A stretch of 64,000 nucleotides of DNA. It comes from Lactiplantibacillus songbeiensis (lineage in GTDB: Bacteria; Bacillota; Bacilli; Lactobacillales; Lactobacillaceae). Below the pieces are notes generated by a model. The model was given only the letters and a program-made list of their open reading frames with translations, was not told where the DNA came from and ran no database searches. Each line of letters opens with the position of its first letter. Position 1 is the stretch's first letter. Shown here piece by piece: positions 27,537 through 37,281 of the stretch. Where the stretch lies: positions 62,001-126,000 of the forward strand of contig NZ_BJDL01000006.1 of assembly GCF_005405125.1 (NCBI RefSeq). Reading direction: 5' to 3'. A program made the translations under genes and the position numbers.

Positions 27537-27574
27537 AAAGGCACCTGTAATCTTAACTGATTACAGGTGCCTTT
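27537..27574. terminator. Bidirectional terminator between zwf and amidase gene
   Basis: A perfect ~16-bp stem, AAGGCACCTGTAATC / GATTACAGGTGCCTT, with A/T runs on each side, serves both convergent genes. Confidence 0.92.
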
Positions 27575-27622
27575 CTTGGCAATTGAAATGCTTTTAGTTG
27601 TAGTCAACAATAACTGGTATTA

Positions 27623-28471
27623 TCAATGATTAGCAAAGTAACTAGAGAGCCCAGCATAGACCGCGTGAGCGACTTCATTCGGATATCTTTGTGAGCTAAT
27701 CGTCTTAAAGTCGGTATCGTCATTGATATACCCAAGTTCCATCAAGACGGCTGGCACTTGATTGTCACGGATGACTAAGAAATCACCAAATTCAACGCCC
27801 TTACTTTTGATTGGTAAGGCAGAGACATTACTGCTAAGAGCTTTCGCTAGGCCAAGTGAAGTGGATTTATGGTAATAGTAAGTGGTAATCCCTGAACCTT
27901 GATTATTTTCAGGCGAACTATCGAAGTGGAAGCTAATAAAGGCATCGGCGTGTAACTTGTTTGCCAAGGCTGGACGTGCACTTAAACCAACGTACTGATC
28001 ACTATCACGGGTCATTACCACGTGGGCGCCGGCTGCACGTAGCCGCTTAGCCACGACTTGGGCCACCCGTAACGTGTAAGTTTTTTCCATTTTGTCATGA
28101 CTGGACAGGGCCCCAGAATCGGAGCCACCATGGCCTGGATCCAGCACAATCGTGGCTTCTGAAATCTTGGTCGTTTGATTCAATTGACTGTTCTTTTCAT
28201 TGACGAGCCAACTCGCAATCCAACCAAATTTATGATCGGCATAGCGGACGTATAACCAATTGTTTTTGCGCCGCATAATATGCACTTTGGTTCCTTTGGT
28301 CGTTGAATCGGTCACACTATAGCTCATGCCGGGACCTTTACGGATATTGACGTTAGCAATATTAACGATGGCAGTATTATGAGTGGCTAGGATGGTCGTG
28401 AAGCCGGCCACTAGCCCGATAAAAACGGCGGCAATGACAAGTTGTCGCCAGTAGCGTTTGAAGACTTGCAT
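27623..28471 (-). CDS. N-acetylmuramoyl-L-alanine amidase with SH3b domain
   Basis: About 282 aa. N-terminal membrane anchor or signal (~8-27), bacterial SH3 domain (~32-90; NIRKGPGMSYSV and GWIASWLVN) and Amidase_3 domain: TIVLDPGHGGSDSGA (Zn His), ISFHFDSSPE (second His), VPAVLMELGYINDDTD with the catalytic Glu. It cleaves the lactyl-amide bond in peptidoglycan. The frame extends to TTG 28483, but ATG 28471 has the nearer ribosome site (GGTGAAATCC). Confidence 0.9.
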   Translation of the reverse strand: MQVFKRYWRQLVIAAVFIGLVAGFTTILATHNTAIVNIANVNIRKGPGMSYSVTDSTTKGTKVHIMRRKNNWLYVRYADHKFGWIASWLVNEKNSQLNQTTKISEATIVLDPGHGGSDSGALSSHDKMEKTYTLRVAQVVAKRLRAAGAHVVMTRDSDQYVGLSARPALANKLHADAFISFHFDSSPENNQGSGITTYYYHKSTSLGLAKALSSNVSALPIKSKGVEFGDFLVIRDNQVPAVLMELGYINDDTDFKTISSQRYPNEVAHAVYAGLSSYFANH

Positions 28472-28681
28472 GGATTTCACCAACTAAATTTTTTTGAGTT
28501 TAAAACACGTAATCATTAGTATACCAAAAATTATGAACTGCGTTTAGGGCGGGCAGTGATTTTAAAGGTTAACTTTAACTAAACAGGTGATGAAACGATG
28601 CTTAGCACTGGTTAAGCTTGTTGCCTGTTGATTGGCCTCAGAACTGACCGGGGCTTAAGTTTGAGAAAGACACTCGAATAG

Positions 28682-28883
28682 TCAATCATTAATTTCTTAA
28701 TACCCATTAGTTAACGTCGGGCGGTCCAGAATTGGCTCAGTGGTGTCGTTTATCTTGGTCGGTGGTTTTCCGACTTAGATAAAGCCCGGCTTTCGAGACC
28801 GCACTATGGCTCGAAAACGCGGCCACCACGTTCCAGCCAATTCTGGACCAACCAGAGTGGCAATTTAATCTAACCAGCACCAA
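28682..28883 (+). repeat. Dispersed structured intergenic element, copy A
   Basis: A 202-bp block aligns without gaps to 59138-59339, with about 20 differences by hand count. Pairings seen: GGTCCAGAATTGGCT (28723-28737) with its exact complement at 28835-28849; GTGGTG (28740-28745) with CACCAC (28824-28829); a hairpin 28750-28782; TTTCGAG (28791-28797) with CTCGAAA (28810-28816); and GTCGGGC (28716-28722) with GCCCGGC (28784-28790), which would be pseudoknotted. It lies between the amidase and hisS leader. It could be an RNA or a mobile hairpin element. Confidence 0.75.
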
Positions 28884-28927
28884 ACATCATAAATCGTATT
28901 TTCATGCCAACATTTTACGGGTGTCAG

Positions 28928-28956
28928 TTGACTTTTCCAACGGAGTCGTGTAACTT
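28928..28956 (+). promoter_or_regulatory. Promoter of hisS-aspS
   Basis: TTGACT (28928-28933), 17-bp spacer, TAACTT (28951-28956), just before the T-box leader. Confidence 0.75.
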
Positions 28957-28979
28957 TAATCATAAGTTAATAAATCGAC

Positions 28980-29184
28980 CGCAGAGAAAGTAAGAGCATT
29001 GTGCCACGCTATAGCCAGAGACCGGTAGTGCTGAGAATTCCGGATAGCGAGCAATGAGGAGACGCTTTTGAGGTGAACGAAAAGTTCCGCCTGTTATTAA
29101 CACAGACGTTATCAGTTAGTGCTCATAAAGGTGGTACCGCGCAAAAAAGCGCCCTTGGATAAACAATCAAGGGCGCTTTTTTTG
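28980..29184 (+). promoter_or_regulatory. T-box riboswitch controlling hisS-aspS
   Basis: The conserved T-box AAGGTGGTACCGCG is at 29128-29141, followed by the terminator GCGCCCTTG / CAAGGGCGC with T7 (29148-29183). In Stem I, a lower stem (GAAAG/CTTTT) and an upper stem (CATTG/CAATG) bound a loop whose 3' side contains GAC (29061-29063). I read this as an Asp specifier, so uncharged tRNA-Asp would induce both hisS and aspS. The specifier assignment is by hand folding. Confidence 0.88.
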
Positions 29185-29212
29185 TCGATTTGAATTGAAG
29201 GAGGAGATTAGG

Positions 29213-30496
29213 ATGAGATACCAACGGCCTAAAGGCACCGCCGATATTTTGCCAGGTGATAGTGAAAAATGGCAATATGTCGAAGAAACGGCGCGTCAAG
29301 TCTTTAAAACCTATCGTTTTAAAGAAATTCGGACGCCAATTTTTGAAAATTTTGAAGTTTTCTCACGTTCTGCGGGGGATACTTCCGATATTGTGACTAA
29401 AGAAATGTACGATTTTCATGATAAGGGTGATCGTCACATTACCTTGCGGCCAGAAGGAACGGCCGGCGTTGTCCGGGCGTTTGTTGAAAATAAACTCTAT
29501 GGTCCGCAAGTGTTAAAACCTTACAAGGTCTATTATATGGGACCAATGTTCCGTTATGAACGGCCCCAATCAGGTCGGTTACGGGAATTCCATCAACTTG
29601 GTGTTGAAGCTTTCGGGAGTGAAAGTGCTGCTTTAGACGTTGAAGTCATTGCAATGGGCTTTAATTTGCTTAAAAAATTTGGCTTAAACGACTTAAAGCT
29701 AGTTATCAATACGTTGGGTGACCAACAAACGCGTGATGATTATCGCCAAGCCTTGATTGATTACTTGGAACCTCATTTTGAAGAATTAAGTGATGATTCC
29801 AAAGCCCGCTTGCACAAGAATCCATTACGGGTTCTAGATAGCAAGGCGCCTGAAGATCAAAAATTCGTAGCCGATGCACCGTCAATCTTAGATTACTTAA
29901 CGCCCGAAGCTAAAGCCCATTTTGAAGAAGCTAAAGCCTTGCTGACGGCCTTAGAGATTCCGTTTGAAATTGACGCCACAATGGTGCGGGGCTTAGATTA
30001 TTACAACCACACGATTTTTGAAATCATGACGAATTCGAAATCACTTGGTCAAGGCTACACGACAATCTGTGCCGGTGGTCGCTACAATGGCTTGGTTAAA
30101 GAATTAGGCGGTCCTGAAACATCTGGAGTTGGCTTTGGTTTAGGTGTCGAACGCTTATTAGTCTTGATGGATGCGGAAAAGATTGCCTTTCCAACTGATG
30201 ATCGATTAGATGTTTACGTGGTTGGTATTGGGGACGCTGCAAATGCGACGACCTTAAAGCTGGTTCAAGCTGTCCGGGATGCGGGGTTAACCGCTGAACG
30301 CGACTATTTGGATCGTAAGCCGAAAGCGCAATTCAAGAGTGCGGATCGTTTGAATGCCCGTTATACGATGACTATCGGGGATAGCGAGTTGGAAAACGAA
30401 GTGGTTAACTTGAAGTCAATGGCAACGGGTGAAGAGACCCAAGTCGCCATGGCCGATGTCTTTAACCATGTTGAACAAGTATTGGCAGCTAAATAA
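29213..30496 (+). CDS. hisS: Histidyl-tRNA synthetase
   Basis: 427 aa. Class II motifs: [11 protein letters not shown] (motif 1 region), [24 protein letters not shown] (motif 2), [17 protein letters not shown] and GFGLGVERL (motif 3); C-terminal anticodon domain (~330-420). ATG 29213 follows GGAGGAGATTAGG; an upstream in-frame start at 29195 lies inside the ribosome site and is rejected. T-box controlled, 18 bases before aspS. Confidence 0.96.
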   Translation: MRYQRPKGTADILPGDSEKWQYVEETARQVFKTYRFKEIRTPIFENFEVFSRSAGDTSDIVTKEMYDFHDKGDRHITLRPEGTAGVVRAFVENKLYGPQVLKPYKVYYMGPMFRYERPQSGRLREFHQLGVEAFGSESAALDVEVIAMGFNLLKKFGLNDLKLVINTLGDQQTRDDYRQALIDYLEPHFEELSDDSKARLHKNPLRVLDSKAPEDQKFVADAPSILDYLTPEAKAHFEEAKALLTALEIPFEIDATMVRGLDYYNHTIFEIMTNSKSLGQGYTTICAGGRYNGLVKELGGPETSGVGFGLGVERLLVLMDAEKIAFPTDDRLDVYVVGIGDAANATTLKLVQAVRDAGLTAERDYLDRKPKAQFKSADRLNARYTMTIGDSELENEVVNLKSMATGEETQVAMADVFNHVEQVLAAK

Positions 30497-30514
30497 CAGG
30501 GAGGAAACAAGTTA

Positions 30515-32290
30515 ATGAAACGAACCACATATGCTGGGTTAGTTAATGAAGACTACCTGGGTCAAGACGTCATCTTACAAGGATGGGTCCAAAAGCGCCG
30601 GGATTTAGGGAGCTTGATCTTTATTGATTTACGTGACCGTGAAGGCATTGTTCAATTAGTCTTCAGTCAAGAATTTTCACAAACCGCTTTAGATGTTGCG
30701 GATCAATTACGTGGTGAATACGTGATTGAAGTCCAAGGGAAAGTTGTTAGCCGGAATGGCGATGCAATCAACCCGAACATGAAGACAGGTAAAGTCGAAG
30801 TTGAAATCCATGAGGCTAAGATTTTAAACAAGGCTAAAACACCACCTTTCTACATTCAAGATGACATTAATGTGTCGGATGAATTACGGTTGAAGTATCG
30901 TTACTTAGACTTACGGCGGCCAGAAATGCAACGTGGTTTAAAGATTCGTAACGGCATTACCCAAGCGGTTCATAGTTATTTTGACGCCAATGGTTTTTAC
31001 GACATTGAAACGCCATTCTTAACTAAGTCAACGCCTGAAGGGGCCCGGGACTACTTGGTACCTTCACGGGTTTATCAAGGCCATTTCTACGCTTTACCAC
31101 AATCACCCCAATTATTTAAGCAATTATTGATGGGTGCCGGTTTTGATCGGTATTATCAAATTGCTCGTTGTTTCCGGGATGAAGACTTGCGGGGCGACCG
31201 GCAACCAGAATTCACGCAGATCGATATGGAAACCTCATTCTTAACGGCGGAAGAAATCCAAAGTTATACGGAAGGTTTGATCAAAAAAGTCATGCATGAC
31301 GTGAAGGGTGTCGATGTTAAGACGCCATTTACCCGTATTACTTGGCAAGAAGCAATGGATCGCTTTGGTTCCGACAAGCCTGATGTCCGGTTTGGTATGG
31401 AATTAAAAGACATGTCCAGCATCTTTGCGGATACCGACTTTAAAGTCTTCTCAGGCGCGATTAAGAATGGTGGCGTGGTTAAAGCAATCGCCGTTCCTGG
31501 TGGTGCTGACAAATACTCACGAAAAGCTATCGATGCCTATGCCAGCCATGTTGAACGCTTTGGCGCTAAGGGCTTGGCCTGGATGAAAGTGACCGATGAC
31601 AGTTTTAGTGGGCCAATCGCGAAGTTCTTCAAGGATGACTTTGACGCCATCACGACGGCCGCTGATGCGAAACCAGGTGACTTGTTATTATTCGCTGCGG
31701 ATAACTTCAAGGTTGTTTCGGATACCTTAGGCTATTTGCGGAAAGCCATCGCTAAGGAACAAGGCATGATTGATGAAAACAAGTATGCTTACCTTTGGGT
31801 CGTTGACTGGCCATTGTTCGAATACGATGAAGGGATTTCCCGCTGGGTACCAGCCCACCATCCATTCACGATGCCTAATGAAGAAGATGTCCACTACTTG
31901 AACGACGGTGAAGATCCCCACAAGGCGCATGCCCAATCATACGATATTGTCTTAAATGGTTACGAATTAGGTGGCGGTTCCATCCGGATTCATACGCGTG
32001 AATTACAAGAAAAAATGTTCAAGGCGTTGGACTTCACTAAAGAACGGGCCCAAGAACAATTTGGCTTCTTACTAGATGCCTTAGACATGGGCTTTCCACC
32101 GCATGGCGGGTTAGCCATCGGGTTAGACCGGTTTGCCATGTTGCTTTCTGGTAATGACAATATTCGTGAAGTCATTGCCTTTCCTAAGAACTCGAAGGCT
32201 TCTGAACCAATGACCAATGCGCCAGCGGAAGTTTCTGATCAACAATTACAAGATTTGGCTTTGTTTATCAACAAACCTGACGATAAATAA
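30515..32290 (+). CDS. aspS: Aspartyl-tRNA synthetase
   Basis: 591 aa, bacterial type. OB-fold anticodon domain (~1-110, [24 protein letters not shown]), catalytic core with [34 protein letters not shown], a bacterial insertion domain (~290-420) and [18 protein letters not shown] (motif 3). RBS GGGAGG. Second gene of the T-box operon, with a strong terminator after it. Confidence 0.97.
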   Translation: MKRTTYAGLVNEDYLGQDVILQGWVQKRRDLGSLIFIDLRDREGIVQLVFSQEFSQTALDVADQLRGEYVIEVQGKVVSRNGDAINPNMKTGKVEVEIHEAKILNKAKTPPFYIQDDINVSDELRLKYRYLDLRRPEMQRGLKIRNGITQAVHSYFDANGFYDIETPFLTKSTPEGARDYLVPSRVYQGHFYALPQSPQLFKQLLMGAGFDRYYQIARCFRDEDLRGDRQPEFTQIDMETSFLTAEEIQSYTEGLIKKVMHDVKGVDVKTPFTRITWQEAMDRFGSDKPDVRFGMELKDMSSIFADTDFKVFSGAIKNGGVVKAIAVPGGADKYSRKAIDAYASHVERFGAKGLAWMKVTDDSFSGPIAKFFKDDFDAITTAADAKPGDLLLFAADNFKVVSDTLGYLRKAIAKEQGMIDENKYAYLWVVDWPLFEYDEGISRWVPAHHPFTMPNEEDVHYLNDGEDPHKAHAQSYDIVLNGYELGGGSIRIHTRELQEKMFKALDFTKERAQEQFGFLLDALDMGFPPHGGLAIGLDRFAMLLSGNDNIREVIAFPKNSKASEPMTNAPAEVSDQQLQDLALFINKPDDK

Positions 32291-32301
32291 GTCGGTTACC
32301 G

Positions 32302-32337
32302 AAAGAACGTCCACTCAGCTGACTGGACGTTCTTTTT
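32302..32337 (+). terminator. Terminator of hisS-aspS
   Basis: Stem AAAGAACGTCCA / TGGACGTTCTTT with T-run. Confidence 0.9.
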
Positions 32338-32381
32338 AGTTAGTGTTAGATTTAGATTAAAATTTAATTGGAGGAATCTGA

Positions 32382-32918
32382 ATGACAACTGAAACAGCAA
32401 TTTTTGCCGGCGGGTGCTTTTGGTGTATGGTCAAGCCATTTGACAGCCAGCCAGGGATTACTAGCGTGGTTTCTGGGTTTACTGGCGGTCATGTTGAAAA
32501 TCCAACCTATGAACAAGTGAAAGCCCATACGACTGGCCATACCGAGGCGGTTAAAATCACTTTTGATCCGACTAAAATCAGTTATGCCGATTTAGTAGAA
32601 ATTTATTGGCACCAGACGGACCCAACTGATGCGATGGGGCAGTTCCAAGATCGCGGTGATAATTATCGACCGGTGATTTTTGTGCAGAATGCGCAGCAAC
32701 GACAAATTGCCGAAGCATCGAAAGCAAAGCTACAGGCCTCCGCATTGTTTGATCAGCCGATTGTGACTAAGATTGAGGACGTCCAGCCGTTTTATCCAGC
32801 GACTGCGGAACATCAACGTTTTTATAAAAATAATCCCGTCGTCTTTGCGGCGCAAGAAGCTGGTGGACGGGCGGACTTTATTGAAAATCACTGGGCCAAT
32901 ACCCCTAAAGTCGATTAA
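32382..32918 (+). CDS. msrA: Peptide-methionine (S)-S-oxide reductase
   Basis: 178 aa. Catalytic GGCFWC near residue 12, with [23 protein letters not shown] and GDNYRPVI. It reduces methionine-S-sulfoxide in proteins using thioredoxin. ATG 32382 after TTGGAGGAATC. Resolving Cys is not at the usual C-terminal position; only the active-site Cys pair of the FWC motif is visible. Confidence 0.94.
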   Translation: MTTETAIFAGGCFWCMVKPFDSQPGITSVVSGFTGGHVENPTYEQVKAHTTGHTEAVKITFDPTKISYADLVEIYWHQTDPTDAMGQFQDRGDNYRPVIFVQNAQQRQIAEASKAKLQASALFDQPIVTKIEDVQPFYPATAEHQRFYKNNPVVFAAQEAGGRADFIENHWANTPKVD

Positions 32919-33035
32919 TCTCTGTGAAATTTATGAGAAGCGTGAGACTTTCAAGTGAAAGTCGATTTTGCCTGCTGAACGCAGTTTCTAATGGTACAAT
33001 AGCCAAGGATTAAAAACGTAAAGGAGCGCACGAAA

Positions 33036-33911
33036 ATGGACGATTTTCAGCAGTTGACGAAGCGTCATCGCGATGTGTTTAAGGCTTCGACCGCGTTTAT
33101 TTATGCGATCTTAGTGTCTGTCGCCATGAACTTCTTCTGGACGCCCGGCCATATTTATTCGTCAGGGATCACGGGGTTAGCCCAATTGATTAATAGCTTG
33201 ATGGCGAAGTTTATGCCCGTTCAGCTTTCAACCGCGTTATTGCTATTCTTATTAAATGTGCCAATGTTTGTGATTGCTTGGCGATCAATTGGTCACCGTT
33301 TTACCGTTTATACGTTCTTGGCGGTTGCTTTATCAAGTATCATGATTAAGATTGTTGCGCCCGAGACCTTAACGCACGATCCCATTATTTGTGCGATTTT
33401 TGGTGGGGCGGTTAATGGTTTTGGGACTGGGACGGCGTTAAAAAATGGCATTTCAACTGGTGGCTTAGACATCATTGGACTGGTCTTGCGGCGCAAAACG
33501 GGTCGGAGTATTGGGACCATCAATATGGCCTTTAATGCCATTATTGTCTTAGCAGCTGGGTTTGTTTATGGCTGGCCCTATGCCTTTTATTCAGCGTTAG
33601 GGTTGTTGGTTAATGGTCGGGTCATCGATATGACATATACTCGGCAACAAAAGATGCAGGTGATGATTATTACTAGTCGGCCGAATACCGTGATTGATAG
33701 TGTTCAAAATCGGATTCGTCGTGGGGTGACCATCGTGCATAATGCTGAAGGGGCTTATCGCCATGATGACAAGACGATTTTATTTACGGTCATTACGCGT
33801 TATGAAATGTCTGAATTAACGGCCGCGATGGCGGAATCTGATCCGCATGCCTTTGTTAGTATTTCAGATACTGTTAAAATTCTGGGTCATTTTTATGAAC
33901 CAGACCCGTAA
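33036..33911 (+). CDS. YitT family membrane protein (DUF161/DUF2179)
   Basis: 291 aa: five membrane segments in the N-terminal ~200 residues (YitT_membrane; GNGISTGGLDIIG-like loop seen as LKNGISTGGLDIIGLVL) and a soluble DUF2179 domain (~205-290; VMIITSRPNTVIDSV...AEGAYRHDDKTILFTVITRYE). Function of the family is unknown. RBS AAAGGAG; followed by its own terminator. Confidence 0.92.
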   Translation: MDDFQQLTKRHRDVFKASTAFIYAILVSVAMNFFWTPGHIYSSGITGLAQLINSLMAKFMPVQLSTALLLFLLNVPMFVIAWRSIGHRFTVYTFLAVALSSIMIKIVAPETLTHDPIICAIFGGAVNGFGTGTALKNGISTGGLDIIGLVLRRKTGRSIGTINMAFNAIIVLAAGFVYGWPYAFYSALGLLVNGRVIDMTYTRQQKMQVMIITSRPNTVIDSVQNRIRRGVTIVHNAEGAYRHDDKTILFTVITRYEMSELTAAMAESDPHAFVSISDTVKILGHFYEPDP

Positions 33912-33916
33912 ATTAA

Positions 33917-33955
33917 GAGTGGTTAGTTGGTTAAGACCAGCTAGCCGCTTTTTTG
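33917..33955 (+). terminator. Terminator of YitT gene
   Basis: AGTGGTTAGTTGG / CCAGCTAGCCGCT stem and TTTTTT. Confidence 0.85.
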
Positions 33956-34006
33956 ACTGAATCTTAAGCTTTTGCGCGTAGCCAGAAGCTGGGCAATGAA
34001 GTATGC

Positions 34007-34012
34007 TATAAT
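34007..34012 (+). promoter_or_regulatory. -10 box before the teichoic acid genes
   Basis: A perfect TATAAT about 37 bases before the TTG start at 34049; no good -35 at normal spacing, so weak evidence. Confidence 0.4.
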
Positions 34013-34048
34013 TACTGAGTATAATTTGCGGAATGGAAGGGCTAACGT

Positions 34049-35191
34049 TTGAAGAAGACGATTTACATGTGGCTGGTGTCATTGATGTCCTGGTTGACCC
34101 ATTGGCACACCACCACGCAAGTCATTTATTTAATGAGTTTTGCGGATAACTTGACGTTTATTAAGCAGTTGCAGGCCCGTTTGGGATCTCAATTGACGAT
34201 TTACTACTTACCGGCGGCTACTAGTGGTGCTCGGGACTTAGAAGTTGCAGGGATTCAAGTGGTCCCATTTCAGGATTCGCTTCAGTTTGCCGTAACTGGT
34301 GTTCCCGTCATCACACGAGCAGCAACGGTGTATTGCGACAACTATTATGCGTTTGTTGGTGGGCTAACGAGTCGGCCAACGCAACGGATTGTGCAGGTTT
34401 GGCATGCGGCGGGAGCGATTAAAGCGTTTGGTTGGGGCGACCCGCAGACCCATCAACGTTCAGCGGCTGATCAGCACCGTTTTCAGCGGGTCTATGACCA
34501 TTTTACAGATTATGTCGTCGGCGCGGCGAAGATGGGTGACGTCTTTGCGACGAGTTATCGCGCTGATCCACAGCGGATGCGCGTACTAGGGTATCCGCGT
34601 TCGGATCGGTATCAAGATTCAGCTTGGATTGCGCAGACCCGGTCAGCTATTTATGCGGCGCATCCAGATTGGCAGCATAAACAGATTATCTTGTATGCCC
34701 CAACTTACCGTGAGGGCGTGACTTTTAGCTTGCCAGCTGATTTTGGTCAATTGCAATTAGCGGCTGACCAAGTCTTAGTCCTCAAGTTGCATCCGCACTT
34801 ACAAGCGCAGACGGCGCAACTATTAGCACATTATCCGAACTTGTTGACGACAGCTGACGACTTTAGTACTGACGATTTATTAACGGTCACGGACACCTTG
34901 ATCAGTGATTATTCATCCGTGATTTTTGACTATGCCCTCTTGCCAAATTGTCAAAAAATGGTATTCTATGTTTTTGACTGGCAAACTTACCAACAGCGCG
35001 TTGGGTTGCAGGCTGATTTTCGTGCCTGGGCACCAGGACCGTTAGTAACGACGGTCGCTGCTTTGAATCAAGCGTTGGCGCAACCGGCCACCGCGACGGC
35101 GGCACAATTAGCCGCATTTAACCACTTATGGAATGCCCATAATGATGGTCAGGCTGGGACTCGCACGGTTGCTTATTTTCATCAAAAATAA
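34049..35191 (+). CDS. CDP-glycerol glycerophosphotransferase family protein (TagB/TagF type) 1
   Basis: 380 aa. GT-B fold of the Glyphos_transf family: QVWHAAGAIKAFGWGD (catalytic His region), RVLGYPRSDRYQ, ILYAPTYREGVTF, VLKLHPHL and SDYSSVIFDYALL are all present. It adds glycerol-phosphate to a teichoic acid acceptor. Hydrophobic N-terminus (~8-35) suggests peripheral membrane binding. TTG 34049 follows GGAAGGG. First of a tag gene cluster with the permease next. Confidence 0.88.
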   Translation: MKKTIYMWLVSLMSWLTHWHTTTQVIYLMSFADNLTFIKQLQARLGSQLTIYYLPAATSGARDLEVAGIQVVPFQDSLQFAVTGVPVITRAATVYCDNYYAFVGGLTSRPTQRIVQVWHAAGAIKAFGWGDPQTHQRSAADQHRFQRVYDHFTDYVVGAAKMGDVFATSYRADPQRMRVLGYPRSDRYQDSAWIAQTRSAIYAAHPDWQHKQIILYAPTYREGVTFSLPADFGQLQLAADQVLVLKLHPHLQAQTAQLLAHYPNLLTTADDFSTDDLLTVTDTLISDYSSVIFDYALLPNCQKMVFYVFDWQTYQQRVGLQADFRAWAPGPLVTTVAALNQALAQPATATAAQLAAFNHLWNAHNDGQAGTRTVAYFHQK

Positions 35192-35228
35192 CCATTATTA
35201 GAATTAAGAGATAGGAAGTGGCTGAGCC

Positions 35229-36047
35229 TTGAAAGAGGTCGTAACGATTATTAAAGAGCAATTCCAAAATTGGGGAATTATTTGGCGGATCTCAAATTAT
35301 GAAGATCAAGCCAGTTATCAAAACCATTATTTGGGATTAGCTTGGGAATATTTATATCCGTTGATTCAAATTGGGATTTACTGGATTGTCTTTAGCGGTG
35401 GGTTTAAAAAGGGTAGTAATCTAGATGGGGTCTCCTATTTAATGTGGATGGTCATCGGGATTACCCCATGGTTCTTTATGAACCGTGCCGTCTTAGATGG
35501 GTCCAAAGCGATTTATCAACGGGTCGGGATGGTCTCGAAGATGAAGTTTCCAGTTTCCGTGCTACCTTCAATTCGAATTGTGGGTAACTTAAATTCATTT
35601 TGGACCATGCTGGTCTTTTCGATCGCGTTAGGCTTCTTTAATGGCATCTATCCCGCTATCGCTTGGTTACAATGGATTTACTATTTCTTTGCGATGATGT
35701 GCCTAATGTTTGCATTGAGTACGTTCAATTCCACGGTTTCGGTATTAGTACGTGATTGGCAGATTTTACTACAATCCATGATGCGGATGTTGTTTTATTT
35801 ATCCGGTGTCCTATTTAACTTTCAAACGACTGGTTTTCCAGCCCCGTTTGTCCGGATCTTAGAGTTAAATCCATTTTGGTACATTATTTCTGGTTTCCGG
35901 AACTCAATGTTCCACCAGAGTGCGGATACCTACATGTGGAGTCGACCATTGTTAACCCTGATCTTCTGGGGCTTTGTCCTATTAGTCTTATTGGTTGGCT
36001 CACACTTACATTATAAATTCCGATCACGATTTGTTGATTTGATTTAA
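35229..36047 (+). CDS. tagG: Teichoic acid ABC transporter permease (TagG type)
   Basis: 272 aa, ABC-2 permease fold with about six membrane segments; GLAWEYLYPLIQIGIYWIVF and LNPFWYIISGFRNSMF are family blocks. It would export polymer chains with an ATPase (TagH). No tagH-like gene is in the window, so the partner must be encoded elsewhere. Start TTG 35229, 9-10 bases after GATAGGAAG. It lies between two glycerophosphotransferase genes. Confidence 0.88.
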   Translation: MKEVVTIIKEQFQNWGIIWRISNYEDQASYQNHYLGLAWEYLYPLIQIGIYWIVFSGGFKKGSNLDGVSYLMWMVIGITPWFFMNRAVLDGSKAIYQRVGMVSKMKFPVSVLPSIRIVGNLNSFWTMLVFSIALGFFNGIYPAIAWLQWIYYFFAMMCLMFALSTFNSTVSVLVRDWQILLQSMMRMLFYLSGVLFNFQTTGFPAPFVRILELNPFWYIISGFRNSMFHQSADTYMWSRPLLTLIFWGFVLLVLLVGSHLHYKFRSRFVDLI

Positions 36048-36063
36048 AAAAGGAGCAGCTTTA

Positions 36064-37281
36064 ATGGCTAGACTTAAACACCGTTTAATGACTGCGATTA
36101 AGATTCTCATTCGAGGTGGACTCATCGTGTTGAACGATGGGTTCATTTTATTACCCGTTAAAAAATACAGCTTCGTCTTTGAGAGTTTTAATGGCAATGA
36201 TATTAATGATAATCCTATGGCCTTATATCAGGCTTTGCTGGCACAACATCCAGAATATGCGGATCGTTGCTATTTTAATGTGAAACCACGTCAATATGCG
36301 GCTTTAAAAGCGCGTTATCCTGAGATACAATTATTGAAACGTTTTCATTTCAAATGGATCTGGGTCATGGCGCGGGCAGACTTTTGGATTTTTAACGCCC
36401 GATTACCACGTTGGTGGCATAAGAACAGTGGGACCACTTACGTGCAAACTTGGCACGGAACGCCATTAAAACATTTAGGTGTGGATATTGACGCGGTAGA
36501 AATTCCTGGTACTGACACGCAAACTTATCATCAGAAGTTTATTGATGAGGCTAAACGTTGGGACTACTTGATTGCCCCCAATCAATATTCTCATGATATT
36601 TTTGCGCATGCATTCGGATTTAATCAGCAATGGCTGGATACGGGGTATCCTCGCAATGATCGTTTGTATCATACAACTGCTTCGGAAACGGCCCAATTAA
36701 AGCAGCAATTAGTCGGGCGGGCAGATGCTCAGGTAATCTTGTATGCCCCAACTTGGCGAGATGATGACTTTCAATATGTGGGTCGGTATAATTTTAAGTT
36801 ACCGTTTGATCTTGGAACTTTCTTCCAGCATGTTTCTGCGACGACCATCTTAGTGCTACGTCCGCATTATTTAGTGAAGGATCAGATTGATATTACGGGC
36901 TTTGAAGACCGGGTCAAAATTTTGGCAGAAACGGACATCACTAATTTATACTTAATTAGTGATTTGATGATTACAGATTATTCTTCCGTCATGTTTGATT
37001 ATGCCAATCTCAAACGACCGCAACTGTTTTATGCCTATGATCTGGAACATTATCGTGATCAATTACGTGGCTTTTACTTTGATTACGAAAGTGAATTGCC
37101 AGGGCCGTTAGTGACAGATGCAGCGGCATTGTATGCAGCGTTGGACCGTTATACGGCGGGACAATGGCAGCCAACCGCGGCGGCACCTGATTTTTATGAG
37201 CAGTTCTGTGGCTGGGAAGATGGTCGAGCGAGTCAAAAGGTACTCCAACAAATTGGAATTGAGGCGACACAAGATGCTTAG
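36064..37281 (+). CDS. CDP-glycerol:poly(glycerophosphate) glycerophosphotransferase 2
   Basis: 405 aa; distinct from the copy at 34049 though related (about the same motif order: [65 protein letters not shown]). It elongates or primes poly-glycerolphosphate. RBS AAAGGAGC; the last 8 bases overlap nfo, so nfo is translationally coupled to a cell-wall gene. Confidence 0.9.
   Translation: MARLKHRLMTAIKILIRGGLIVLNDGFILLPVKKYSFVFESFNGNDINDNPMALYQALLAQHPEYADRCYFNVKPRQYAALKARYPEIQLLKRFHFKWIWVMARADFWIFNARLPRWWHKNSGTTYVQTWHGTPLKHLGVDIDAVEIPGTDTQTYHQKFIDEAKRWDYLIAPNQYSHDIFAHAFGFNQQWLDTGYPRNDRLYHTTASETAQLKQQLVGRADAQVILYAPTWRDDDFQYVGRYNFKLPFDLGTFFQHVSATTILVLRPHYLVKDQIDITGFEDRVKILAETDITNLYLISDLMITDYSSVMFDYANLKRPQLFYAYDLEHYRDQLRGFYFDYESELPGPLVTDAAALYAALDRYTAGQWQPTAAAPDFYEQFCGWEDGRASQKVLQQIGIEATQDA

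Noticed and set aside
37118-37273. 52-codon extension of nfo
   Set aside because: It overlaps the glycerophosphotransferase gene in another frame; endonuclease IV begins at ATG 37274.
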